Assembly: GCF_002077945.1 (NCBI RefSeq)
Contig: NZ_LVYD01000102.1
Coordinates: 337,998 to 401,997, forward strand
DNA from: Niastella vici
GTDB taxonomy: Bacteria; Bacteroidota; Bacteroidia; Chitinophagales; Chitinophagaceae
DNA length: 64,000 nt
Direction of reading: 5' to 3'
Shown here piece by piece: positions 9,315 through 18,700 of this stretch (the stretch's first letter is position 1; every line of letters begins with the position of its first letter). The position numbers and the translations under genes are program-made. Under the pieces are notes generated by a model. The model was not told where the DNA came from. It made no database searches and saw nothing but the letters and a program-made list of their open reading frames with translations.

Positions 9315-12300
9315 CTATTTCCTCAATGCCTCCCTAAACGCTTTCTCTTTTGATGGATCATAAAACCGGTCATAAAGGCTCTTAACTATAAATCCATTCC
9401 ATATCAAAGCCAAAATAGCTCCAATCCACTTAACACCTTCATATTGTTCTAAAGCTTTCCAGGCATTGGCGCCAAGCAGCCATTTCTTTATCCCAATAAC
9501 CACCAACAAAGCAGTGAATACAGCACTAATGGCGCCTGTTATCACTGCTTTATTCTTCCATTGCTTTACTTTTTTATTCTCTGCATGCAGATCGTAACTT
9601 TTTGCCTGCGCGGGAGGTTGTTTATTAACCGGTTCTGTTATAGTTTGCGTATTGGTAACAACCGGATTGTTGGTGAACTGGGGGTTAATAGTGATCTGCG
9701 GGTTAACTTCCACTTTTATTTGTTCCTTTTCCATGATCTTCAAATTTTGATTAGGAGCTTCAAACAATTCCAATATCCGAAGCACATCGATATCTTTTAG
9801 TCCTGTTCTTGTGTCATATGGAATAACGGCAACGCCATTGCTTAATGCCTTCAGCATTTCATCATACTTTAAAAAAACCGTTTGTCCCTTATCTATATAT
9901 TCTACCTCTTCATCTACCGGAAAATTATGGTACATATTGAATATTTCGCGGAAATCGTTCCGGATAACCTCCCACATCCCCCTGATATTCTCCCCTTTTA
10001 TCCAGCAATCGATAACCTGTGAATACTGATTGGTATCTACCATGGCAAAGGTTGAGCTGCTGGCATGTTTGAAATATATACCGGAATTCCAGTAATCATC
10101 ACTTACAATATTCAGGATGTTCTTTGCTATGAACCGGTGAATGATCAGCATTTCGAAAGGAGAACTGAATTTTAACCGGTAATGCCTTCCCCCATCAATA
10201 TCATATACTTTATCAGGCTTTTCCCCAAAAGCGACCGGTATTAAATATTCATGCTTAACCAAAGGGTTTTCCTGGCATAACCAGTAATCAAGCATCAACT
10301 GCAGAATAAATTTAAACTGCGGCTCGTCGTATTTTATCCGGATGTTTTTATCGGAAAATATTTCCTTTTCAGAAGCAAAAATAGCTCGCAGGTCTTCCCA
10401 CTTCAAATGTCCCTTTTTCTGCCGGGTAATATCAGCGGTAAGAATGGCGTAAGCCCCGGTGGATATCCATTCCGGATTCAACACCTGCAATTCATTTAAT
10501 ACAGGCTTGTCAAAAAACACAATGGAGCCTACTGAATCCAATATCCGTAATAAATTCCGCTGCTGTTCCGGATCATTATAATCTTCTTCTGCACACCAGG
10601 CCTCATACTGATCATATTTGACATAATGTTTTTCAATCGGGATCCTTGTTTCCAGTTTTTCTTTGATGTTAAACCAGGGTTCCGGATATTTTGTCTTCAA
10701 CCCTTCATTTGCCAAAACAACATTCTTCAATGCAGTCTTAAAATCGTTCATGCCTTCACCAGTTCTACATGATAATACGATCGGCTCCGGCAGGTATTTA
10801 TATGTTTTCTTTAATTCACGAAAATTTCTCAGGAAGTCTGCTTGAGTGTCTTCTTTATCTTTCCAATTGTATACAATGAGGATCTGTGAATTGGGCCCCA
10901 ACTTATCTATCTGATCAAGCCAATAACCGGCTTTTTCATCATTCCGGGGATTCAGCACTAATACGTACACTACCCGTTCTGTAAAGAAGAACTGGTGAAG
11001 AGAATGCTGAATATGCTGTCCGCCAAAATCCCAGCAATTTACCTTTACGCGGGCACCCAGCTCGTTTTTAATTTCCTTCCAGGCAATTTTGTTTATTCCA
11101 TGTGTAGTTCCTTCCTGTTCATTAAAATGGTCATTTACCAATCGCTTCATCAGGCTTGTTTTTCCTACAGCCCCATCACCTACGAAGATCAGTTTGCACT
11201 CATTCAATGGTCTTAGCTTCCCTTCCAGGTATTCAAGGATGGAATCACGACCGCTTTCCAGCACTTCACGCGGGACGTTTTTGATAGGATTACCATAAAG
11301 AAATACCTTTTGAGAAAGAGGCCCCATCGTTTTTACTTCTATTGACAGGCTGGTATTTTTAATAAATTCCAATGTAAGCGTTTCAATCTGGTTTTTTGAA
11401 AGCTGCAAAAGTTTGAGGTGCCTGGAGATAAATAATGGGATTTTTGTAATGTTATTATTTGACAGGTATAATCTAGATAATAAAGGAAGCCGGCTAATAC
11501 ATTCAGCCCCCTTATCGCTAATAAAATTACGGCTAAGCGCTAAAGAAGTAAGAGAATTAAGACAACTGATCCATTCTGCTCCCTGGTCTTCAATTGCATT
11601 GTCGGAAAGGGATAATGAATTGAGCGATGTAAGCTTGCTAATATATTCAGCCCCATAATTTCCTATTACATTGTTACCAAGGTTCAGGAACGTAAGGTTA
11701 CGCAAATGACTAAGATATTCAGTGCCCTTATCTCCTATTTTATTATTATGAAGATCCAATGTGTTGAGATCAAGCAAATGACTGATATATTCAGCTCCTT
11801 TTTCTTTTATTTCATTGCCACTAATATCCAGCGACTTTAGTGTGGATATTTGACTGATATACTCAGCTCCTATATCTCCTATTTCATTATCTCTGATCTT
11901 TAACGAAACAAGTGCAGAAAGTTGACTTATATACTTTGCTCCATTATCTCCTATTTCATTATCACTAATATCCAAAGAGGTTAAGCCGGAAAGTTTTCCA
12001 ATTTCAAAAGCACCTTTTTCTCCTATGTCATTATTACTAATATTGAGGAAAGTCAGGCCAGAAAGCTTACCAATTTCAATAGCGCCTTTTTCTCCTATGG
12101 CGTTTCTACTAATATCGAGGGAAGTAAGCCTGGAAAGCTTACCAATTTCAAAGGCGCCTTTTTCTCCAATAAAATTATAACTAATATCCAGATAACTTAG
12201 GCTGGAAAGCTTACCAATTTCAAAAGCACCTTTTTCTTTTATATCATTGTAACCAATATCCAATGAAGTCAGGGTAGCAATCTGACTAAGGTAAGCGGCA

Positions 12301-12581
12301 CCTGCATTTCCAATTCCTGCTCTATTCAAATTCAATGAAACAAGGCAGGTAAGCTCTTTTAACAACAATATTGAAGACTCGTTATCAGTAAAAATATTAC
12401 TTCCTGATCTTTTTTCATTGCCCCGCTTGTACACTCTGTGGGATAAATTAAGCCGCTCCAAAAAATCCTTCAACTTCAAAATTTCCTTCGGTATTTCCCG
12501 CAGCCCACAATTACCCAGATCAAGAAACGAAGACCTTTTCTCGTATGCTTCGTTTATCAGTTTTATAGCAAGCTCACTCAT
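9315..12581 (-). CDS. Roco protein: LRR, Roc GTPase, COR and C-terminal membrane hairpin
   Basis: This 1088-residue protein has the Roco architecture. Residues about 85-400 are leucine-rich repeats with a 24-residue period (GAFEIGKLSxLTSLDIS type). The Roc GTPase (about 460-625) has the P-loop GDGAVGKT (468-475) and the switch II motif DFGGQ (518-522). The guanine-specificity motif appears as YNWKD (571-575) rather than NKxD. A COR domain (about 640-915) follows, then a repetitive linker (NPQITINPQFTNNP) and two hydrophobic helices (about 1012-1032 and 1050-1070). Roco proteins are dimeric GTPases known from bacteria to LRRK2. The membrane hairpin suggests anchoring or a pore-like output; this is inference. 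The gene is convergent with the barrel-protein gene and has no operon partner. Confidence 0.92.
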   Translation of the reverse strand: MSELAIKLINEAYEKRSSFLDLGNCGLREIPKEILKLKDFLERLNLSHRVYKRGNEKRSGSNIFTDNESSILLLKELTCLVSLNLNRAGIGNAGAAYLSQIATLTSLDIGYNDIKEKGAFEIGKLSSLSYLDISYNFIGEKGAFEIGKLSRLTSLDISRNAIGEKGAIEIGKLSGLTFLNISNNDIGEKGAFEIGKLSGLTSLDISDNEIGDNGAKYISQLSALVSLKIRDNEIGDIGAEYISQISTLKSLDISGNEIKEKGAEYISHLLDLNTLDLHNNKIGDKGTEYLSHLRNLTFLNLGNNVIGNYGAEYISKLTSLNSLSLSDNAIEDQGAEWISCLNSLTSLALSRNFISDKGAECISRLPLLSRLYLSNNNITKIPLFISRHLKLLQLSKNQIETLTLEFIKNTSLSIEVKTMGPLSQKVFLYGNPIKNVPREVLESGRDSILEYLEGKLRPLNECKLIFVGDGAVGKTSLMKRLVNDHFNEQEGTTHGINKIAWKEIKNELGARVKVNCWDFGGQHIQHSLHQFFFTERVVYVLVLNPRNDEKAGYWLDQIDKLGPNSQILIVYNWKDKEDTQADFLRNFRELKKTYKYLPEPIVLSCRTGEGMNDFKTALKNVVLANEGLKTKYPEPWFNIKEKLETRIPIEKHYVKYDQYEAWCAEEDYNDPEQQRNLLRILDSVGSIVFFDKPVLNELQVLNPEWISTGAYAILTADITRQKKGHLKWEDLRAIFASEKEIFSDKNIRIKYDEPQFKFILQLMLDYWLCQENPLVKHEYLIPVAFGEKPDKVYDIDGGRHYRLKFSSPFEMLIIHRFIAKNILNIVSDDYWNSGIYFKHASSSTFAMVDTNQYSQVIDCWIKGENIRGMWEVIRNDFREIFNMYHNFPVDEEVEYIDKGQTVFLKYDEMLKALSNGVAVIPYDTRTGLKDIDVLRILELFEAPNQNLKIMEKEQIKVEVNPQITINPQFTNNPVVTNTQTITEPVNKQPPAQAKSYDLHAENKKVKQWKNKAVITGAISAVFTALLVVIGIKKWLLGANAWKALEQYEGVKWIGAILALIWNGFIVKSLYDRFYDPSKEKAFREALRK
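11943..12233 (-). repeat. 72-bp in-frame tandem repeats encoding LRR units
   Basis: Four consecutive leucine-rich repeat units of the Roco gene (residues 117-213) are closely similar at DNA level, with the blocks CCTTTTTCTCC and AAGCTTACCAATTTCAA recurring every 72 bases. Such similarity points to recent expansion or gene conversion within the recognition domain. The outer LRR units are more diverged. Confidence 0.8.
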
Positions 12582-12968
12582 ATAGCTTAAATCAGTTGAA
12601 ATTCAGAAAGATAAAAACTCTAAATCGTTTTATCAAGCCGTTTTTACACTGTTTTTGCAATAAATAGAGGTCACTAATTTTAATTGATCTTGATCATTTT
12701 TCCCCTAACGGTCACTTAGAGATGAATTGTAAGCCCCCACACCAAACTTATAACCAGCGCACAACTACTTATAAATCCTCCCTGAATACTTTCACCCCCA
12801 TAATTGGACAAATCACCACCCCCATTCTACCTATATACCGTGATACATTTGCATAAGTGAACAAGTGCTCCCCTATTTACGGGGGCAGAACGCGCATCAT
12901 CAACCAATTGCCGTAAAACCTGTATTTACCAATCGCTATCCAATCTGGGGCATTTTAACGAAAGTGTC
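12582..12968. promoter_or_regulatory. Intergenic promoter region of the GH51 gene, with -7 box and leader hairpin
   Basis: This 387-bp gap lies between the divergent Roco and GH51 genes. On the + strand, TACATTTG at 12844-12851 matches the Bacteroidota -7 consensus TAnnTTTG; no good -33 TTG lies at the usual distance. It is followed by GCATAAGTGAAC, very close to the sequence after the SusC -7 candidate at 20124 (GCATATGTAAAC). Just downstream an imperfect hairpin (12866-12887, arms TGCTCCCC and CGGGGGCA) would lie at the start of the leader RNA. AATCACCACCCCCATT at 12811-12826 may be a regulator half-site. Nothing convincing was seen for the Roco promoter. Confidence 0.45.
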
Positions 12969-13097
12969 ATGAAAACACTTAATTTCACATCGCCAAAACA
13001 CGGGGCTGTCATTTACCTTACGAATGAAGAGGCCGCGAAACTGGCGGCGCATTGGGGACACCCCTACGATTCGGGTACAATTGTACCAACTCATTAA
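12969..13097 (+). CDS. Possible 42-residue small protein or leader peptide
   Basis: A short open frame starts with ATG at 12969 and ends with TAA at 13097, 14 bp before the GH51 start. The product begins MKTLNFTSPKHGAVIYLTNE and ends with a His/Pro/Gly-rich tail. It has no signal peptide and I recognise no family. It lies inside the predicted leader of the GH51 transcript, so it could be a translated leader, a small accessory protein or a chance frame. Confidence 0.3.
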   Translation: MKTLNFTSPKHGAVIYLTNEEAAKLAAHWGHPYDSGTIVPTH

Positions 13098-13111
13098 AAA
13101 GCATTAACGAT

Positions 13112-15685
13112 ATGTTTGCAGTTACAAGAATAGTTTTTTTATTGCTGATCGGGACGAGCATCGATAAAGCCCTGTTGGCAAATGAGCCTGATTCGGTTTA
13201 CCTGTTTGCTTATACAACTATTAAAGACAAGGGTCGTAGTGGCTTACATTTTGCCTGGAGTGCCGATAGAAAAAAATGGAACCTGGTTGGCAATGAATAC
13301 GGATATGTAAAATGCGATTATGGTCCCTGGGGCGAAGAAAAGCAAATGCATACCCCTTACCTGTTCCAGAACGCCAATGGGGAATGGCAATGTATCTGGA
13401 GCCTCGATGAAACCATTAACCAGTTTGCGTATGTGGCATCGGCCAACCTGGTAACCTGGAATAGCCAGCGTTACCCTTATTTAAAGAAAGAACTCACCTT
13501 CAGGCAGCCTGTAGTACAGTATGACAAAAGCAGCCGCCAATATACGATCACATTTATCTCGGGCGATAAGTATTATAAGATCAACACCATTGATTTTAAA
13601 ACATATGACGAGGCGGTAGCCATTCCGGCTTCCGCGTATAAGGATGACCGCATTACCGTTACCCTGCCTGCAGGCGCCGTAACCGGGAATGTAAGCAAAG
13701 TTGCCTGGTCGGTGGTAAACAAACTAACTGAAACGGCTACGCTGAAAGGGTACGAATACAACCAAACCAGGGAATCGTTCCAGAACGACAGCATTAGGTT
13801 TGCCCCATTGAGATCAATTTCAGCAACCGTTACCCCTGATCCCGAAAAACGCAAACCCATCAGCGACCTGCTGATAGGCGTTTTCTTTGAAGATATCAAC
13901 TATGCGGCCGACGGCGGTTTGTATGCAGAACTGCTGCAGAACCGCGATTTTGAATACACGCCTGCCGACAGAAAGAACCGCGACAGCAGCTGGAACAGCA
14001 AACATTCCTGGACAACCAGCGGTGCCAATCTCCACTTTACGATCGACAGCACCACACCGCTTCATATAAACAACGCGCATTATGCAGTACTGAACGTGCA
14101 ACAACCAGGCAGTGCGTTGATCAATAGCGGCTATGATGGCATTCCGCTGAAAAAAGGCGACGCCTACGATTGCTCCCTCTTTGTAAAGAACAGCGATGGC
14201 AAAAGCAGGAACCTGCTGGTAAAACTGGTTAACGCCGATGGCAGCATTTTGGCACAGGCAACTATAAAAACCGGTTCGCAGCAATGGAAAAAATACACCA
14301 CTTCACTGATTGCCGCAGCTGACGCAAAAGACGCGCGGTTCGAACTGCAACCGCTGTCAACCGGTTCTGTGTTGCTCGACATGATCTCGTTGTTTCCGGA
14401 AAAAACTTTTAAGAACAGGAAAAACGGGCTGCGGGCCGATCTGGCAGAAACCGTAGCAGCCATTCACCCACGGTTCATTCGCTTTCCGGGTGGCTGTTTA
14501 GCGCATGGTGATGGCGTGGATAATATTTATCGCTGGAAGAACACCATCGGCCCCATTGAAGCGCGCAAACCACAACCCAACATCTGGCGTTACCATCAAA
14601 CGGTTGGTTTGGGCTACTTTGAATATTTTCAGTACTGTGAAGATATAGGCGCCACCCCATTACCGGTACTGGCAGCGGGTGTTCCCTGCCAGAACTCAGG
14701 CTTGGGCGCCAATGGCTTTGGTCAGCAGGGCGGTATACCCATGAATGAAATGGACCAGTATGTACAGGAAATCCTTGACCTGGTAGAATGGGCCAACGGA
14801 CCCGTAACTTCCAAATGGGGCAAGCTGCGGGCCGAAGCAGGTCACCCCGCACCATTTAACCTTAAATACATTGGTGTGGGCAATGAAGACCTTATCACCG
14901 ATCTGTTTTCTGAGCGTTTTACCCTTATCTATAATGCCCTTAAGCAACAACATCCTGAAATAACCGTGATAGGCACCGTAGGACCCTTTCACGATGGAAG
15001 CGATTATGAGCAGGGCTGGGCGTTGGCCAGCCAGTTAAAAGTGCCCATGGTCGATGAGCATTATTATGAAAGCCCGGGCTGGTTTATTAATAACCCTGAT
15101 TTTTATGATAGTTACGACCGCAATAAACCAAAAGTATACCTGGGTGAATATGCTTCGCACGGCAATACCCTCTTCAATGCCCTTGCCGAAGCACTGTACC
15201 TCACCAATATAGAACGCAATGGCGATGTAGTGCATATGGCCTCCTATGCGCCGCTGCTCGCCAGGGAAAAACATACCCAATGGAATCCCGACCTTATTTA
15301 TTTCAACAATACCGAAGTAAAACCAACAGTGAATTATGAAGTGCAAAAATTATTCGGCAACAATGCTGGTACCGAATACCTGCCTTCCGTGCTTACACTG
15401 TCGAAAGAAGATGAAGCCGTACGCAAGCGATTGGGCATCTCCATTGTACGCGATACCACCGATGGCAGCATAATCGTAAAGCTGGTGAACCTGTTGCCCG
15501 TTGCCACGTCCCTGAAATTGGACCTTACAAAGCTGGCGCCAGGCAGCAAGGCCGAAAGAACCCTGCTGAATGGAAAGCCGGCCGACAGGCAAAACCCGGT
15601 AACAGTTACAACAGTAGCAATAGGTAATGTACTGGAAGATACCCTGCTACCCTATTCATTTACAGTGTGGAAGATCCATAAATAG
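13112..15685 (+). CDS. GH51 alpha-L-arabinofuranosidase with N-terminal propeller-like domain and CBM
   Basis: This is an exported arabinofuranosidase of 857 residues, predicted to release terminal arabinose from arabinan or arabinogalactan. I chose the ATG at 13112 because a signal peptide begins there (MFAVTRIVFLLLIG); an in-frame ATG at 13052 would bury it. Residues about 25-230 look like a GH43-type propeller fragment (HFAWSADRKKW, ASANLVTWNS). GH51 sequence starts near 240 (LLIGVFFEDINYAADGGLY) and is interrupted by a CBM4/9-like sandwich (about 285-425). The barrel has acid/base E592 in GVGNEDL and nucleophile E679 in YLGEYAS, then a C-terminal beta domain. It is the first gene of a locus with the hybrid regulator, SusC, SusD and a GH2. 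Confidence 0.9.
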   Translation: MFAVTRIVFLLLIGTSIDKALLANEPDSVYLFAYTTIKDKGRSGLHFAWSADRKKWNLVGNEYGYVKCDYGPWGEEKQMHTPYLFQNANGEWQCIWSLDETINQFAYVASANLVTWNSQRYPYLKKELTFRQPVVQYDKSSRQYTITFISGDKYYKINTIDFKTYDEAVAIPASAYKDDRITVTLPAGAVTGNVSKVAWSVVNKLTETATLKGYEYNQTRESFQNDSIRFAPLRSISATVTPDPEKRKPISDLLIGVFFEDINYAADGGLYAELLQNRDFEYTPADRKNRDSSWNSKHSWTTSGANLHFTIDSTTPLHINNAHYAVLNVQQPGSALINSGYDGIPLKKGDAYDCSLFVKNSDGKSRNLLVKLVNADGSILAQATIKTGSQQWKKYTTSLIAAADAKDARFELQPLSTGSVLLDMISLFPEKTFKNRKNGLRADLAETVAAIHPRFIRFPGGCLAHGDGVDNIYRWKNTIGPIEARKPQPNIWRYHQTVGLGYFEYFQYCEDIGATPLPVLAAGVPCQNSGLGANGFGQQGGIPMNEMDQYVQEILDLVEWANGPVTSKWGKLRAEAGHPAPFNLKYIGVGNEDLITDLFSERFTLIYNALKQQHPEITVIGTVGPFHDGSDYEQGWALASQLKVPMVDEHYYESPGWFINNPDFYDSYDRNKPKVYLGEYASHGNTLFNALAEALYLTNIERNGDVVHMASYAPLLAREKHTQWNPDLIYFNNTEVKPTVNYEVQKLFGNNAGTEYLPSVLTLSKEDEAVRKRLGISIVRDTTDGSIIVKLVNLLPVATSLKLDLTKLAPGSKAERTLLNGKPADRQNPVTVTTVAIGNVLEDTLLPYSFTVWKIHK

Positions 15686-15753
15686 CTTTACTGGCACATT
15701 GAACTTTTTTTCCCTATTTTTAACCCCTAACGATATACAGAAAGGGGGGATCA

Positions 15754-18700
15754 ATGTGCCATAAAGCCAGCCGCATTTTTATACTATTACTACTGCTCAC
15801 CACGCGACTGCTCGCAGAAAATTATCCGGTCAAATACCTTGGTATTGACCAGGGCCTGTCGAATAATGTCGTAATTACAATTTATCAGGATTACAAGGGT
15901 TTTATGTGGTTTGGCACCTACGACGGGCTGAACCGCTATGATGGTTACGGTTTTCGCATTTTCAGAAATGTTATTGGCGACAGTACCTCCCTGAACAACA
16001 ATACTATTTACACCATTGAAGGTGATAAGGAAAATAATATCTGGGTAGGCGGGCTCAAAGGCGCCTGCGTGTTTGACCCCGCTACTTCCAGTTTTTCAAG
16101 GCTGAAATTCAAACCATACAACCAGTATAAAGGACAGTATGTACAGGATAATGTGCACACGATCAAAGCCCTCGCCGATGGGTATATGCTCATCGGTTCC
16201 CAGCAAAGCGGCTTACTGGTATTTGAGAACAAACGAACTTCCGGCACGCAGCTCCCGGTATTGCACGACAACATGCTCGATACCCGTTACGATGTAACGG
16301 CCGTTGAACCCGATGCACAGCACAACACGGTATGGGTATTTATTCAACAGGTTGGGCTTTGCAAATACGATCATTCAAAAAGACAACTGGAGTTGGTGAG
16401 CACGGTGATTAAACAAGCCAACTGTTTAAAAGCCGATAAACAGGGCAACCTGTGGCTGGGGAATGAAAACGGTTTATACCGGTACAGCATTTCAACCAAC
16501 AGCGTTTCAGCCAATTACCTGCCCTACCGCAGCAAGATCGTGAACCTGTATTTTGATAAACAATCGGTGCTGTGGATTGGCTCCGATGGCGATGGATTGT
16601 TGCAACTGCCCGCAGGCGCTACCCAGGCAAAGCCCTTTGTTTCATCAACCGGCCGGCCATTGGTGAACAGCAATGCCGTGTACTCAGTGTATGAAGATGC
16701 CGATGGCCGCAAATGGATCGGTACATTGCGCGGCGGCGTTAACATGATAGAATCCCGCACCAGTTCATTCACGCACATTACGTATAATACGCCGGATAAC
16801 GACAACCCCATCAACAACTTTATTTTGTCGTTCTGTGAAGATGAAAAGAATAATTTATGGATCGGCACCGATGGTGCCGGTTTGCGGTACTGGGATAGAA
16901 AGAAAAACAGTTATACCCAATACACCAATAACAGCGCCGGCAATAACTCCATCAGCAGCAATTTCATCACCAACATTGTAAAGGATTACAACAACGATAT
17001 CTGGGTGTCCACCTGGCTGGGGGCTGTCAATCGCTTCAACAAAGCGAACGGCACCTTTACCCGGTACGATTGTTACAACCCGGTAACGCATGAAAAAGAG
17101 AACAACGTGTGGTTGTTGTACCAGGATGCGCAAAACCGGCTTTGGGCCAGCGCTACCAATGAAGGCAGCCTGTATTTGTTCAACCGGCAAAGCAACCAGT
17201 TCGACCTGTTCGATAATACCATCAACAACCTGCAATGCATTGCCGAAGACCGGGAAGGCGGCTTTTGGGGCGGCAACTATTCTACCCTCATACAAATAGA
17301 CCGTACTAATAAACAACACCGCCAGTTTAACATTGGTTATACGATCCGTTGTATCCATGAAGACAAAAAACAGAATTTCTGGGTAGGCACCCAGGAAGGC
17401 GGCCTGTTGTTATTCGATCGCAAAACCGGAAAACACAAACGCTTTACCACCAGCGATGGCTTGCCGGGCAATACCATTCTGCGCATGCTCGAAGATGCAA
17501 ACGGCAATTTATGGTTAAGCACCTACAACGGGTTGTGCCGGTTCAACCCCCAAACAAAAGCCTGCCGCAATTTTTCTCATTCCGACGGATTGCAAAGCAA
17601 CCAGTTCAGTTTTAATGCCGCGCTGATCTTATCATCGGGCGAATTCCTGTTTGGCGGCATCAAAGGATTTAATATTTTTTACCCCGATAGCATCCGGGAC
17701 CACAAAGAACAACCCGCCCTCTTCTTGTCAGGACTTAAAATAAACAATACACCGGTTGAAGGAAATGAACAATATGTAACGGCCCGCAACCTCGATCGCA
17801 TTGATGAGGTCACCATTCCATTTTCACAGGCGGTTTTGTCGCTCGATTTTCTGGCGCTGGAATATTCCGGGGCCGACAAGATCAATTACGCCTATTATTT
17901 ACAGGGCTGGGATAAGGACTGGAATTATGTTGACCGCATAAGAACAGCTAACTATTCGCGCCTGCAGGAAGGGAAATACCTGTTCAAGGTAAAGATCATG
18001 AACCCCGATGGCACCTGGGGCCCCGAGACCAAACTGCTGCAGATCATTGTGCTGCCGCCCTGGTACCGCACCTGGTGGGCCTATTTATTTTATATAGTAT
18101 GTTTTGGCGCCATTATATATTTATACATCCGCTATACCCGCACCCAGGAACGGTTAAAGTATGAGATAAAGCTGGCGCATGTTGAGAATGAAAAGGAAAA
18201 AGAGCTGATGGAAAGAAAGCTCACCTTCTTTACCAATATTTCGCATGAGTTCAGAACGCCGCTGTCATTAATTATAAATCCCGTACGCGAAGCGATCAAT
18301 AACGACAAAAACGCCCCCCGCAACGACCTGAAGACGGCCTACCGCAATGCCCGTCGCCTGTTGAGCCTGGTTGACCAGTTGTTGCTTTTCAGAAAAGCAG
18401 ACAGCGGTTCCGACACCTGTAAAATTTCCGCGATCGATATTATTCAATTGTGCGATGAAGTGTACCAGTGTTTTGTACACCAGGCCCGTACAAAAAACAT
18501 CGATTACCAGTTTACGACCACTACGCCCTCGCTTACCATTTATGCCGATTATGAAAAGATAGAGATCGCCCTGTTCAACCTGCTTACCAATGCGTTCAAG
18601 TTCACGCCCGAAAACGGGGCCATCACGTTTAGCGTTCGGGAAACAGATAACACCGTGGAGCTCGACATTCGCGACACCGGTTGTGGAATTGAAGCGGCCG

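Noticed and set aside
13052..13111. Upstream ATG of the GH51 gene
   Set aside because: It would bury the signal peptide by 20 residues and overlaps the small frame at 12969.
13573..15592. Several long frames antisense to the GH51 gene
   Set aside because: They are shadows caused by codon bias; none shows a signal, domain or start context.
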